Shown: positions 7,792 to 16,345 of the stretch, piece by piece | Position numbering within the stretch: position 1 is the first letter of the stretch | How the letters are laid out: each line of letters starts with the position of its first letter | Translations under genes and position numbers: made by a program | From: Gammaproteobacteria bacterium | Lineage (GTDB): Bacteria; Pseudomonadota; Gammaproteobacteria; HyVt-429 | Assembly: GCA_013152415.1 (NCBI GenBank) | Contig: JAADGI010000006.1 | Span: 1 to 64,000 of the forward strand | DNA: 64,000 nucleotides | Direction of reading: 5' to 3' | The notes under the pieces: generated by a model | The model's database searches: none | What the model saw: the letters and a program-made list of their open reading frames with translations, nothing else | Told to the model about the DNA's origin: nothing

Positions 7792-8203
7792 CGTCGATAA
7801 TCTCGTAGCTGTGCACTATCCTGGCGGTCTTGCCCAACATGATGGACGCCGAACAGTACTTCTCTGCAGACAATTGCACGGCACGTTTGACCACGGCGTC
7901 TTTGAGCCCTACACCGCCGACCTTGAAGTGCATTTTTATTTCGGTGAAAACCTTGGGTTCTTCTTCAGCCCGTTGGGCCTCAAGCTCTGCCTCACAGGTG
8001 TGCACCTCGAGACGCGAACGCCGCAGGATGTGGACCACATCAAAGGCAGCACAGCCCCCCATGCCCAACAACAACATTTCCATAGGCCGCACACCCCGGT
8101 TTTGCCCACCATGATCCGGGGGGCCGTCCATGATCACCGTATGACCACTTTCCGCCTCACCGGAAAAACTCACGCCTTCTAATAATTTTACTTTTGCTTT
8201 CAT
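7778..8203 (-). CDS. OsmC family protein
   Basis: The protein has 141 residues with the OsmC/Ohr fold and both conserved redox cysteines: Cys51 in LLGMGGCAAFDV and Cys117 in AEKYCSAS. The overall pattern (RPMEMLLLGMGGCAAFDVV) is closer to the YhfA branch than to Ohr or OsmC proper. It probably acts as a cytoplasmic thiol peroxidase or thiol-handling protein. Its 3' end overlaps the DUF885 gene, suggesting a shared transcript OsmC-DUF885-VOC. Confidence 0.85.
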   Translation of the reverse strand: MKAKVKLLEGVSFSGEAESGHTVIMDGPPDHGGQNRGVRPMEMLLLGMGGCAAFDVVHILRRSRLEVHTCEAELEAQRAEEEPKVFTEIKMHFKVGGVGLKDAVVKRAVQLSAEKYCSASIMLGKTARIVHSYEIIDGDHT

Positions 8204-8219
8204 AGTCTATTCTTTAACC

Positions 8220-8432
8220 TCGTCGTTAACGCAGAGGTCGCGGACCTCGGTGCCCCCTTGTGGGGTAGGCGCAAAGAACGCAAAGTCATATAAGGTCACT
8301 ACTATTGACCCTCTCTTTCTCCAGAAGCAACCCCAGGGGCAAATAAATTAGGAACAAATCCACGCATCAATATTTAAAACAATAGTTCTCTTTGCGAACT
8401 CTGCGCCTTTGCGATCTTTGCGTTAAATTCAC
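8220..8432. repeat. inverted pair of GCAAAG-type dispersed repeats
   Basis: The left arm near 8228-8286 carries TTAACGCAGAGGTCGCGGAC, CCTTGTGGGGTAGGCGC and AAAGAACGCAAAG. The right arm near 8388-8428 is inverted (CTTTGCGAACTCTGCGCC, TTTGCGATCTTTGCGTTAA). The core between them shows nothing recognisable. It fills the whole gap between trpC and the OsmC gene. Confidence 0.75.
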
Positions 8433-8439
8433 TATCTGA

Positions 8440-9240
8440 CTAAGCCACCCCAAAGAGCTCTATCAGCTTAGCACCTGGATCTTCGGCGCGCATGAAGGCC
8501 TCGCCGACCAAAAAGGCATTGACCTTGTTCTTGCGCATACGGGCCACATCGGCCTGGGTGTGGATACCGCTTTCGGTCACCACGATACGATCATCGGGGA
8601 TTTTGTCTAAAAGCGCCAATGTTGTTTCCAGCCGGGTCTCAAAGGTGCGCAGATTCCGGTTATTGATGCCCACCAAGGCAGCACGCAAGCCCAAGGCCCT
8701 GTCTAATTCCTGCTCATCATGGACTTCCACCAACACGTCCATGCTCAACTCGTGGGCCAGATGGTAAAAATCCCGCAACTGGGCATCGTCCAGGGCCGAG
8801 ACAATCAATAAAATACAGTCTGCACCAAGACTGCGGGCCTCGTATACCTGGTAGGGGTCCACCACGAAATCCTTACGCAGCGCCGGCAAGGAACAAGCGG
8901 TACAAACCTGTTGCAGATAGGCATCGGCACCCTGAAAGTATTTCTCGTCTGTGAGCACAGAAAAACAGGCTGCCCCGGCCAACTCATAGCTACGGGCAAT
9001 CTCGGCAGGCCAGAAATCCTCTCGCAACACACCCTTGCTGGGTGATGCCTTTTTGATTTCGGCAATGACCGCCGCCCGGCCCTCGTTGATGGCGGTCTCT
9101 ACGGCATCGGCAAAACCTCGGGTTGGCGACGCCAGCTCCGCCCGTTTGCGGACTTCAGGCAAGGGGGTTTTCTTGACCCGCACAGCGACCTCTGTGGCCT
9201 TGTGCTGGAGAATCTCGGATAAAATATCAGATTTATTCAT
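8440..9240 (-). CDS. trpC: indole-3-glycerol phosphate synthase
   Basis: This 266-residue TIM-barrel enzyme closes CdRP to indole-3-glycerol phosphate in tryptophan synthesis. Diagnostic segments are [15 protein letters not shown] (catalytic Lys), [31 protein letters not shown] (second catalytic Lys), [11 protein letters not shown] and [12 protein letters not shown], ending [17 protein letters not shown]. It is a monofunctional TrpC without a fused TrpF. The ATG at 9240 has no strong ribosome site. It is the last gene of the trpE-(GxxExxY)-trpG-trpD-trpC block. Confidence 0.97.
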   Translation of the reverse strand: MNKSDILSEILQHKATEVAVRVKKTPLPEVRKRAELASPTRGFADAVETAINEGRAAVIAEIKKASPSKGVLREDFWPAEIARSYELAGAACFSVLTDEKYFQGADAYLQQVCTACSLPALRKDFVVDPYQVYEARSLGADCILLIVSALDDAQLRDFYHLAHELSMDVLVEVHDEQELDRALGLRAALVGINNRNLRTFETRLETTLALLDKIPDDRIVVTESGIHTQADVARMRKNKVNAFLVGEAFMRAEDPGAKLIELFGVA

Positions 9241-9244
9241 GGGT

Positions 9245-9286
9245 AGAGTCGCTACTTCTTTGCGCCTTTGCGTCTTCGCGGCAAAA
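9245..9286. repeat. GCAAAG-type dispersed repeat between trpC and trpD
   Basis: CTTTGCGCCTTTGCGTCTTC followed by GCGGCAAAAATTCC is a single-arm copy of the repeat family seen at 4733, 8220, 10330, 10949, 11361 and 13780. It almost fills the 50-base gap. Confidence 0.8.
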
Positions 9287-9290
9287 ATTC

Positions 9291-10307
9291 CTAGAGGCTA
9301 TTTGATAATTCAACCAAGGCATCTAACTTTTCCATCGCGCCACCACTGGCAATGGCCTCCTGGGCTTTGCTTACCCCATCAGCCAGGCTATCGGTGAGGC
9401 CCGCAGCATAGATGGCGGCACCCGCATTGAGCGCCACGATATCCCGCGCGGGACCGGCCTCATTGTTAAACACTCCTTTGATCATCGCCAAACTTTGCGT
9501 AGCATCGTTCACCCTGATCTGTGCGCTGTCGGTCTGCTGCAACCCAAAATCCTCAGGCTTAATATTATAGGTCGACACCCGGCCTCCCTTGAGTTCCGAC
9601 ACCCGTGTCTGCGCACCGATGCTGATTTCATCCATACCGTCATCGGCATGGACCACCAACACATGGTTGCTGCCGAGTTGCGCCAACACCTGGGCCAGGG
9701 GCTCAGTAAGATCGGCGCTGAACACACCGATAACCTGGCTTGGTGTATTGGCTGGATTGGTCAACGGCCCCAACACATTAAAGAGAGTGCGCACCGCCAT
9801 CTCGCGGCGGGGTCCAATGGCATGTTTCATGGCACTGTGGTGCATGGGGGCAAACATAAAACCCACGCCTATTTTATTGACACACTCGGCCACCTGCTCG
9901 GCAGTGATGTCGAGTTTGACACCCGCAGCCTCGAGCACATCGGCACTGCCACACTTACTGGAAACAGAGCGATTACCATGCTTGGCCACCTTGCCCCCTG
10001 CGGCCGCGACCACAAAGGCGCTGGCGGTGGAAACGTTAAAAGAACCCGAGGCATCGCCACCGGTACCACAGGTGTCCACTAAATGGGGGCCATCAACTTT
10101 AACCTTTGTGGATAGCTCGCGCATGACCTCGGCTGCAGCGGCGATCTCGTCGATAGTCTCACCCTTCATGCGCAAGCCGACCAGAAAGCCCCCAATCTGG
10201 GCGGGCGTGGCCTCACCGCTCATAATGGTACGCATCACCTTGCGCATATCATCAGCACTCAGGTCTTTTTTTTCCACAACGGTTTGAATAGCCGTTTGCA
10301 TATCCAT
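9291..10307 (-). CDS. trpD: anthranilate phosphoribosyltransferase
   Basis: This 338-residue enzyme transfers phosphoribose from PRPP to anthranilate. Seen in the protein are the PRPP loop [18 protein letters not shown], the [13 protein letters not shown] segment, the [16 protein letters not shown] block and [14 protein letters not shown]. Length is normal. GAGG nine bases upstream supports the ATG at 10307. It lies between trpG and trpC, separated from each by a dispersed repeat. Confidence 0.97.
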   Translation of the reverse strand: MDMQTAIQTVVEKKDLSADDMRKVMRTIMSGEATPAQIGGFLVGLRMKGETIDEIAAAAEVMRELSTKVKVDGPHLVDTCGTGGDASGSFNVSTASAFVVAAAGGKVAKHGNRSVSSKCGSADVLEAAGVKLDITAEQVAECVNKIGVGFMFAPMHHSAMKHAIGPRREMAVRTLFNVLGPLTNPANTPSQVIGVFSADLTEPLAQVLAQLGSNHVLVVHADDGMDEISIGAQTRVSELKGGRVSTYNIKPEDFGLQQTDSAQIRVNDATQSLAMIKGVFNNEAGPARDIVALNAGAAIYAAGLTDSLADGVSKAQEAIASGGAMEKLDALVELSNSL

Positions 10308-10329
10308 CTTGGTTAGCCTCTTTAGCGAT

Positions 10330-10378
10330 GTCTCTTTTCGTTTGTGTCTCTTCGTGTCTTAGCGCCTTTGCGGCAAAA
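10330..10378. repeat. GCAAAG-type dispersed repeat between trpD and trpG
   Basis: TCTCTTCGTGTCTTAGCGCC and TTTGCGGCAAAACTC form a single-arm family member that fills the gap. Sequence drift (TTCGTTTGTGTCTC) suggests an older copy. Confidence 0.7.
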
Positions 10379-10379
10379 C

Positions 10380-10943
10380 TCAAAATTCCAAAAAGTTCTT
10401 CAACAGCTCATGGCCATACTGGGTCAGTATGGACTCAGGGTGGAATTGAATCCCCTCAACAATATAGTCTTTATGGCGTAGCCCCATGATTTCACCATCA
10501 TCGGTCCAGGCTGTCACCTCCAGATCCTCTGGCAGAGTTTCCGGCTCCACTACCAGGGAATGATAGCGCGTGGCCTGAAAAGGGGTGTCGAGATCTTTAA
10601 ATACCCCCTCACCGTTGTGGTGGATCATCGAGGTTTTGCCATGCATCAGTTGCTTGGCATGAACAATACGGCCACCGAAGGCCTGACCGATACTCTGATG
10701 ACCCAAACAGACACCCAACAAGGGGACACGTCCTGCAAAACTGGAAATAATATCCACCGAGATACCCGCCTCATTGGGCGTACAAGGACCGGGGGAGATC
10801 ACGATACGTTCCGGCGCCATGTCTTCCACATCGCTGATAGTGATCTGGTCATTGCGGTACACATGCACCTCTTCACCTAACTCGCCCAGATACTGAACCA
10901 GGTTATAGGTAAAAGAATCATAATTGTCGATCATTAATAGCAT
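10380..10943 (-). CDS. trpG: anthranilate synthase glutamine amidotransferase subunit
   Basis: The 187-residue class I glutamine amidotransferase begins [18 protein letters not shown]. The oxyanion motif is [12 protein letters not shown], the nucleophile is Cys79 in [13 protein letters not shown], and the catalytic His/Glu lie in [11 protein letters not shown]. It supplies ammonia to TrpE and could also serve PabB, since no separate pabA is visible here. A GxxExxY gene interrupts the expected trpE-trpG adjacency. Confidence 0.96.
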   Translation of the reverse strand: MLLMIDNYDSFTYNLVQYLGELGEEVHVYRNDQITISDVEDMAPERIVISPGPCTPNEAGISVDIISSFAGRVPLLGVCLGHQSIGQAFGGRIVHAKQLMHGKTSMIHHNGEGVFKDLDTPFQATRYHSLVVEPETLPEDLEVTAWTDDGEIMGLRHKDYIVEGIQFHPESILTQYGHELLKNFLEF

Positions 10944-10948
10944 AATAG

Positions 10949-10982
10949 TTTTTGCCGCAAAGACGCAAAGGCGCCAAGACGA
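10949..10982. repeat. GCAAAG-type repeat, left border of the GxxExxY gene
   Basis: TTTTTGCCGCAAAGACGCAA followed by AGGCGCCAAGACG is an almost canonical single arm. It lies in inverse orientation to the copy at 11361-11398, so the GxxExxY gene is bracketed by inverted repeats. Confidence 0.9.
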
Positions 10983-11360
10983 TTACAGGTTATTTACCAC
11001 CCTTTTTACTCCATCTCGTAAATAGGCAACATTGAAGTTAAGCAGTATTCCGAGCCTCAAACTGCTCATCCTAAGATAAGACAATAGCTGAGCAGTATAG
11101 ACCGGCGTTACATTTTCTACTGCTTTAAGTTCCACTATTACCATGTTCTCTATTATTAGATCGGCCCGGTAGCCTTTCTTAAACTTTAACCCCTTATATT
11201 TTATTGGCAGAGCAACCTCTCGTTGAACTCGTAGCCCTAAACTTTTTAGCTCATAGCCTAGGCATTCCTTATAAATCGCTTCAAGCAGGCCGGGGCCAAC
11301 ATACTTGTGCACCTCTATAGCCGCACCTATAACTTTGTTCGAAATTTCATTCTCATCCAT
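10983..11360 (-). CDS. GxxExxY family protein (nuclease-like fold)
   Basis: The protein has 125 residues. The family signature is exact (G24-LL-E27-AI-Y30 in VGPGLLEAIYKECLG), followed by YRADLIIENMVIVELKA, where Asp67, Glu77 and Lys79 are spaced like a PD-(D/E)xK nuclease active site. Function is unproven. The ATG at 11360 follows AAGGA at spacing 7, and that ribosome site is itself part of the bordering dispersed repeat. A longer frame starting inside the repeat (MPLRRKDAKEK) is just repeat translated. The gene separates trpE from trpG, has lower GC than its neighbours, and is bracketed by inverted copies of the local repeat, so it looks inserted into the trp operon. Confidence 0.88.
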   Translation of the reverse strand: MDENEISNKVIGAAIEVHKYVGPGLLEAIYKECLGYELKSLGLRVQREVALPIKYKGLKFKKGYRADLIIENMVIVELKAVENVTPVYTAQLLSYLRMSSLRLGILLNFNVAYLRDGVKRVVNNL

Positions 11361-11398
11361 GAGTTTTTCCTTTGCGTCTTTGCGCCTTAGCGGCAAGA
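11361..11398. repeat. GCAAAG-type repeat, right border of the GxxExxY gene
   Basis: CCTTTGCGTCTTTGCGCCTT followed by AGCGGCAAG is the inverse of the copy at 10949. It provides the Shine-Dalgarno sequence of the GxxExxY gene on the minus strand. Confidence 0.9.
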
Positions 11399-11411
11399 TT
11401 AGTCTCTGTAA

Positions 11412-12902
11412 TTAGGCAATATTATTCAACCCAGCAACGGCCATGGCCACGGCGCGGAAGATGGCGCGGCCTTTGTTCATGGTCTCGTCCCATTCCCGGC
11501 TTGGCACTGAATCGGCAACGATGCCGGCACCGGCCTGTATATATAAAGTATCATCTTTGATGACGGCGGTACGAATGGCGATGGCGGTATCCATGTTGCC
11601 GTTCCAACCCAGGTAGCCTACTGCGCCAGAATAGACCCCGCGCTTCACCGGCTCCAGTTCATCGATGATTTCCATGGCACGTACCTTGGGAGCACCACTG
11701 ACGGTGCCAGCAGGAAAGGTGGCCCGCAACACATCGATCTCATCCAAACCTTCACGCAATTTACCGGTGACATTGGAGACGATGTGCATCACATGGGAGT
11801 AGCGTTCAACCAGCATTTTCTCGGTCAATTGCACGGTGCCAATTTCAGCCACACGGCCTGTATCATTTCGCCCCAGGTCCACCAGCATGAGGTGCTCTGC
11901 CAGCTCTTTGGGGTCGGTCATCAAGTCTTTTTCGAGCTGCTGGTCTTCCTGCTCGTCCTTTCCCCGGGGCCGTGTGCCGGCAATGGGCCGCACCGTCACC
12001 ACATCATCTTCCAGATGCACCAATATCTCCGGCGATGAACCCACGACATGAAAGTCTTCGAGGTCCATAAAATACATATAGGGCGATGGATTTAAGGTAC
12101 GCAGTGCCCGATACAGATCCAGCGGGTCTGATTCAAAAGGAATCGACAGTCGCTGGGATATTACCACCTGCATGATGTCTCCATTACGGATGTATTCACG
12201 GCAGGTATCCACCGCCTCCTCGTAGGCCTCTTGATCAAACTCGGATTTAAAATCTTCTTCACTGACACGCCGTGAAGAAGCAACCTGCTCCCGTGCGGGT
12301 AGAGCTTGGGCAATGCGCTTGACCAACCACTCGAGTCGCTCATTGGCCCGATCCCAGGCCTGTTCCTCTGTGGGGTCGGCATGCACCACGACGTACTGTC
12401 GACCGGCAAGATTATCGAACACCACCACCTCATCGGAGACCATGAGTAAAATATCGGGGCTGCCGATAACATCAGGTTTAATGCACTCCCCCAGATGAGT
12501 CTCGATATAGCGTACCGTATCGTATCCAAAATAGCCGACCAGCCCACCGGTGAACCGGGGTAGCCCGGCCACTTCGGGGACTCGGAACCGGGACTTGAAA
12601 TCTCTTACTTCTTCGAGCGGATCTTCGACCTCTTCGTCGCGTACAACCTGAGCATCTTGTTCAATGACGATACGATTACCCATGGCCTTAAAGAGAATGC
12701 GACAGGGTAATCCTATAATAGAGTAACGCCCCCACTTCTCTCCGCCATGAACAGATTCGAATAGATAGGAATAGGACCCACTGGCGAGCTTGAGGTAGGT
12801 ACTTAAGGGGGTATCGAGATCGGCCAACACCTCACGCATCAGGGGGATGCGGTTATAGCCTTGCTCGGCGTATTGCTTGAATTCAGATTCGCTTATGGGC
12901 AT
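11412..12902 (-). CDS. trpE: anthranilate synthase component I
   Basis: This 496-residue enzyme converts chorismate to anthranilate with ammonia from TrpG. The N-terminal regulatory part carries [13 protein letters not shown], the LxxxS-type Trp feedback element. The C-terminal chorismate-binding domain shows [83 protein letters not shown] and [10 protein letters not shown]. Length is normal. It is preceded by gph in the rpe-gph-trpE order common in gammaproteobacteria. A Trp-rich open frame overlaps its start (see findings). Confidence 0.97.
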   Translation of the reverse strand: MPISESEFKQYAEQGYNRIPLMREVLADLDTPLSTYLKLASGSYSYLFESVHGGEKWGRYSIIGLPCRILFKAMGNRIVIEQDAQVVRDEEVEDPLEEVRDFKSRFRVPEVAGLPRFTGGLVGYFGYDTVRYIETHLGECIKPDVIGSPDILLMVSDEVVVFDNLAGRQYVVVHADPTEEQAWDRANERLEWLVKRIAQALPAREQVASSRRVSEEDFKSEFDQEAYEEAVDTCREYIRNGDIMQVVISQRLSIPFESDPLDLYRALRTLNPSPYMYFMDLEDFHVVGSSPEILVHLEDDVVTVRPIAGTRPRGKDEQEDQQLEKDLMTDPKELAEHLMLVDLGRNDTGRVAEIGTVQLTEKMLVERYSHVMHIVSNVTGKLREGLDEIDVLRATFPAGTVSGAPKVRAMEIIDELEPVKRGVYSGAVGYLGWNGNMDTAIAIRTAVIKDDTLYIQAGAGIVADSVPSREWDETMNKGRAIFRAVAMAVAGLNNIA

Positions 12903-13039
12903 TTTTCATCACCGGTTCATAAAATAGACACACAGGGGCAAGCCAGACGTATAACTTCTGCTGCCATCGCTCGATTGTGTTTGTCCATTGCATGATTCTG
13001 TTTACCGATGATGATCCCACTCGGGGCTGAACTCTTAAT

Positions 13040-13750
13040 CTAATAACGTTGTATATACTGCGGCAATTCCACCAATGAATCAATAACCGCCTGAGCCCCT
13101 AAGCTACGCACATCGACTCCTTGGTTATATCCATAGGTCATACACACCACGGGCATACCTGCCGCTTGTGCGGCCTGGGTATCGTTGGCGGAGTCGCCCA
13201 CCAATACGCCATGATCAGGGGTAATCTGGAAATGCTTGCAGGCATGCAACAAGGGTAAGGGATCGGGCTTTTTCCTGGGCAAGCTGTCACCCGACAAAAT
13301 CAGACTGAAATAGTCATGCAAGTGAAGGTCCTTTAGCAACGGCAAGGTAAAGGATTCCGCCTTGTTGGTGATACAGGCCAATTCAAAACCCGCTTCCTTT
13401 AGGGCATCGAGACCCTCCACCACCCCTGGATAGGGACGACTCAAGGCCGACACCGATTGGCCATAGTGCTCTAAAAATCTGGCATAGGCCTGATCAAACA
13501 GTGCCGCCTCGGGTTCTGCCTGCATCTGGCCAGTCAGGGCACGCTTGACCAACCTGGCGACACCATTGCCGATCCACCTTTCCACCTGGTCCTGCGGATG
13601 GGTGGGCATATCCAGATCTTCCAGCATACGGTTGGCACTGGCAGCCAGATCCGGTGCGGTATGGATCAAGGTCCCGTCCAGATCGATCATCACCATCTTC
13701 ACCGACAGGGGCAATGGGAAGGCGTTTGTAGGCTTCGGTAAATTATTCAT
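13040..13750 (-). CDS. gph: phosphoglycolate phosphatase
   Basis: This 236-residue HAD-superfamily enzyme removes phosphate from 2-phosphoglycolate, a by-product of Rubisco oxygenation and DNA repair. Motif I is MIDLDGTLIHTAPDLAASAN (nucleophile Asp), motif II lies in ACITNKAES, motif III in RKKPDPLPL and motif IV in VLVGDSANDTQAAQAAG. The family call is firm, and the gph name follows from rpe-gph-trpE synteny. Confidence 0.93.
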   Translation of the reverse strand: MNNLPKPTNAFPLPLSVKMVMIDLDGTLIHTAPDLAASANRMLEDLDMPTHPQDQVERWIGNGVARLVKRALTGQMQAEPEAALFDQAYARFLEHYGQSVSALSRPYPGVVEGLDALKEAGFELACITNKAESFTLPLLKDLHLHDYFSLILSGDSLPRKKPDPLPLLHACKHFQITPDHGVLVGDSANDTQAAQAAGMPVVCMTYGYNQGVDVRSLGAQAVIDSLVELPQYIQRY

Positions 13751-13779
13751 ATCAAACGATATCAGGTTCTAACGAGCAG

Positions 13780-13890
13780 GTTTTTTAACGCAGAGCTCGC
13801 GGAGGCGCAGAGGGCGCAAAGAAAAACTGAGGCCTTTCTATTTAAAACTCTGCGAACTCCGCGCCTCCGCGCACTCTGCGTTCACTATGG
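13780..13890. repeat. inverted pair of GCGCAGAG-type dispersed repeats
   Basis: The left arm TTAACGCAGAGCTCGCGGAG with GCGCAGAGGGCGCAAAG, and the right arm CTCTGCGAACTCCGCGCCTC with CGCGCACTCTGCGTTCAC, are inverted. They are separated by about 20 bases of filler and occupy the gap between gph and rpe, so this copy can fold into one long imperfect hairpin. Confidence 0.85.
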
Positions 13891-13894
13891 GCTT

Positions 13895-14596
13895 CTATTT
13901 CACTCTTGCCTTTGCCAGTTCGTCGCGCATAGCAGCGATGACGGTGTTGTAGTGATTCGGATCGCTGTCCTGTTTGGCACCGAAGATGGCCGATCCGGCC
14001 ACGAAGGTATCCACACCGGCCTCGGCCACTTCACGGATGTTGTCCACCTTGACCCCGCCGTCGATCTCCAGACGAATATCACGGCCACTTTCGTCGATCA
14101 TGCGGCGCACCTCTTTGGCCTTTTCCAGCACATAGGAAATAAAGCTCTGGCCGCCAAAACCTGGGTTCACAGACATCAACAACACCATGTCCACTTTGCC
14201 GATGGCATATTTCAGGTAATCCAGGGGCGTGGCCGGATTGAAGACCAGACCCGCCTTGCAGCCATTGTCACGTATCACTTGCAGGGAGCGATCCACATGT
14301 TCAGAGGCTTCGGGATGAAAGGTGATGTAGGTGGCACCGGCCTTGGCAAAATCCGGGATGATGCGGTCCACCGGCTTGACCATCAGATGTACATCAATGG
14401 GGGCGGTGATGCCGTGGCTACGCAAGGCCTCGCACACCAGGGGGCCAATAGTCAGATTAGGCACGTAGTGATTATCCATCACATCGAAATGGACAATATC
14501 GGCACCGGCGGCCAGCACGTTGTCCACTTCCTCGCCCAGACGGGCGAAATCCGCCGACAGTATCGACGGGGCAATCATATAGTCTGCCATGTTCAT
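13895..14596 (-). CDS. rpe: ribulose-phosphate 3-epimerase
   Basis: This 233-residue TIM-barrel enzyme interconverts ribulose-5-P and xylulose-5-P in the pentose phosphate and Calvin cycles. Signatures are [83 protein letters not shown] and FVAGSAIFG. Three nearby starts exist (TTG 14599, ATG 14596, ATG 14590), with GAGG upstream fitting 14596 or 14590. Together with gph it hints at, but does not prove, autotrophy. Confidence 0.96.
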   Translation of the reverse strand: MNMADYMIAPSILSADFARLGEEVDNVLAAGADIVHFDVMDNHYVPNLTIGPLVCEALRSHGITAPIDVHLMVKPVDRIIPDFAKAGATYITFHPEASEHVDRSLQVIRDNGCKAGLVFNPATPLDYLKYAIGKVDMVLLMSVNPGFGGQSFISYVLEKAKEVRRMIDESGRDIRLEIDGGVKVDNIREVAEAGVDTFVAGSAIFGAKQDSDPNHYNTVIAAMRDELAKARVK

Positions 14597-14700
14597 CAAA
14601 CCTCACTCAGGGTGTTTACCAACGGTCTCGTCACGCCGGTATGCTGAAAGCGGGAGACTTTACCTGATTGAGATAAAATTTTCAGTATTGCCGTGGCACA

Positions 14701-15366
14701 CTATTTATTCCGCTCCACTGGCAGACCGGCAGTCTGCCACTCGGGAAAACCCTCTTCGAGCCGCCAGGCCTGGTAGCCCCGGGCACGCAATTTCTCCACT
14801 GCATCGAAGGCCAATACGCAATAGGGTCCCCGGCAATAGGCAACAATCTGCTGCCCTGGTTCAAACCGATCCAGGTGCCCCTCCAACTCCGACAGGGGAA
14901 TATTCACGGCACCGGGGACATGCCCTGCGGCGTACTCCTCAGTCGGTCGCACATCAATGACGGTGACCAGACCCTCCCGCGCCCGGGTCAATAATTCCGC
15001 CCTGGGTACCGGTTCCAGGTTGTCCTTGACGGCAAGATAGCTGTTCACCAACCGGTCCACCTCGGCCAAGTGGCGCTCCGCCACCCCTCGCAGACTGCGT
15101 AAAAGGTCAATGACCTCGTTGCTGCTCAGACGGTAATAGACCTTAAGGCCCTGCTTGCGGCTGGCCACCAAACCAGCCTGGCGCAATTGCTGGAGGTGTT
15201 GCGATGTGTTGGCCACCGTCAACCCGGCGATCCCCGCCAAGTCGTCCACACTGCGCTCCCCCTGGGCCAAAAACTCCATAATTTCCAATCGGTTACCGTT
15301 ACCCAACGCCTTACCGACCCGGGCGAATTGGGCAAATATATCGTGCTTGAAGTCACCGCTTGACAT
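14701..15366 (-). CDS. ArsR-family regulator fused to rhodanese domain
   Basis: The protein has 221 residues. The ArsR winged helix-turn-helix (about 8-95) contains GNRLEIMEFLAQGERSVDDL and the recognition helix LTVANTSQHLQQLRQAGLV. The rhodanese domain (about 125-215) has TVIDVRPTEEYAAGHVPGAV and an active loop CRGPYC with Cys178 and Cys183. The DNA-binding domain has no cysteine, so any sulfur sensing must rest on the rhodanese loop, unlike SqrR/BigR. The ATG at 15366 is preferred to a TTG at 15396. It diverges from the sterol-desaturase/TVP38/SQR cluster and a palindromic operator lies between, so repression of that cluster and of itself is likely. Confidence 0.9.
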   Translation of the reverse strand: MSSGDFKHDIFAQFARVGKALGNGNRLEIMEFLAQGERSVDDLAGIAGLTVANTSQHLQQLRQAGLVASRKQGLKVYYRLSSNEVIDLLRSLRGVAERHLAEVDRLVNSYLAVKDNLEPVPRAELLTRAREGLVTVIDVRPTEEYAAGHVPGAVNIPLSELEGHLDRFEPGQQIVAYCRGPYCVLAFDAVEKLRARGYQAWRLEEGFPEWQTAGLPVERNK

Positions 15367-15390
15367 TAAATGAGAATCCGCTATTCTACT

Positions 15391-15410
15391 ATTCAAGTAT
15401 TCTATTGAAT
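15391..15410. promoter_or_regulatory. candidate ArsR-type operator
   Basis: A perfect palindrome ATTCAA-N8-TTGAAT lies 25 bases upstream of the ArsR-rhodanese start and 78 bases upstream of the divergent plus-strand gene. It resembles operators of the SmtB/SqrR/BigR group, which contain ATTC and GAAT half-sites. Binding by the adjacent regulator is inferred. Confidence 0.65.
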
Positions 15411-15487
15411 TAAATATCTAAGCAAAAGTATAACACGTCAACCCTGTCTCGCAATGGCAGGGCTGTGCCAAACACGGGGCTACCGTA

Positions 15488-16345
15488 ATGAACGAATTTG
15501 TCATGCAACATGAGGTCGGTATCCGACTCGGCTTCTTTTTTGGGGTATTCACGGTCATGGCGGTATGGGAATGGCTCGCACCACGGCGAATCCTGACCGT
15601 TTCCAAGACCGTGCGCTGGACCAACAACCTCGGCCTGGTATTTTTCAACAGCTTTGTCCTGCGCCTGCTGTTCCCAGCGGCGGCAGTGGGGATGGCGGTG
15701 TTCGCTGCCGAACAAGGTTGGGGGGCATTGAATTACGTCGATATCCCCTTCGCCCTGGCGGTGGTCACCTCGGTGATCATCATGGACTTTATTATCTATT
15801 TACAGCATGTCATGGTCCATGCGGTACCCGCCCTATGGCGCCTGCACCGGGTCCATCATGCCGACCTGGATATTGATGTGACCACCGGCGCACGGTTTCA
15901 CACCGTGGAGATCATTCTCTCCATGCTCATCAAATTCGCCACCATCGCGGTGCTGGGCCCACCGGTGGTCGCGGTAGTGATCTTTGAGGTCATGCTCAAT
16001 GCCACTGCCATGTTCAACCACAGCAATGTACGCCTGCCGCTCGGACTAGACCGTGTGTTACGCTGGTTTGTGGTCACCCCGGACATGCACCGGGTCCATC
16101 ATTCGGTGGAAGACGATGAGGCGAATAGCAATTTTGGCTTTAGCCTGCCCTGGTGGGACCGGTTGTTCGGTACCTATCGTGATCAACCCCGAGCCGGCCA
16201 TAAGGGTATGACCATAGGGATCCATAAATTTCGTGATCCCAAACAAGTATCCTGGCTGCCGGGCATGTTGGCCTTACCCTTTGTCGGAAAAATCACCGAC
16301 TATGCAATCAATCGCCGTAAATGGAGTGACTCTGATGAAGACTAA
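15488..16345 (+). CDS. sterol desaturase/fatty acid hydroxylase family protein
   Basis: This is an integral membrane di-iron enzyme of 285 residues. The histidine boxes are visible as LQHVMVH (HxxxH, about 103-108), LHRVHHADLD (HxxHH) and MHRVHHSVED, with hydrophobic helices before and between them and a WWDRLFGTYRD motif typical of the family. The substrate is unknown; it may be a membrane lipid hydroxyl/desaturation step. It overlaps the start of the following TVP38-rhodanese gene by 11 bases, so the two are co-translated. Confidence 0.88.
   Translation: MNEFVMQHEVGIRLGFFFGVFTVMAVWEWLAPRRILTVSKTVRWTNNLGLVFFNSFVLRLLFPAAAVGMAVFAAEQGWGALNYVDIPFALAVVTSVIIMDFIIYLQHVMVHAVPALWRLHRVHHADLDIDVTTGARFHTVEIILSMLIKFATIAVLGPPVVAVVIFEVMLNATAMFNHSNVRLPLGLDRVLRWFVVTPDMHRVHHSVEDDEANSNFGFSLPWWDRLFGTYRDQPRAGHKGMTIGIHKFRDPKQVSWLPGMLALPFVGKITDYAINRRKWSDSDED

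Noticed and set aside
9589-10287. 232-codon plus-strand frame opposite trpD
   Set aside because: trpD motifs are clear on the minus strand, and the frame's composition (Ser/Pro/Thr) is typical of an antisense shadow.
13952-14647. 231-codon plus-strand frame opposite rpe
   Set aside because: It is an antisense shadow of a well-recognised rpe gene with His-rich composition.
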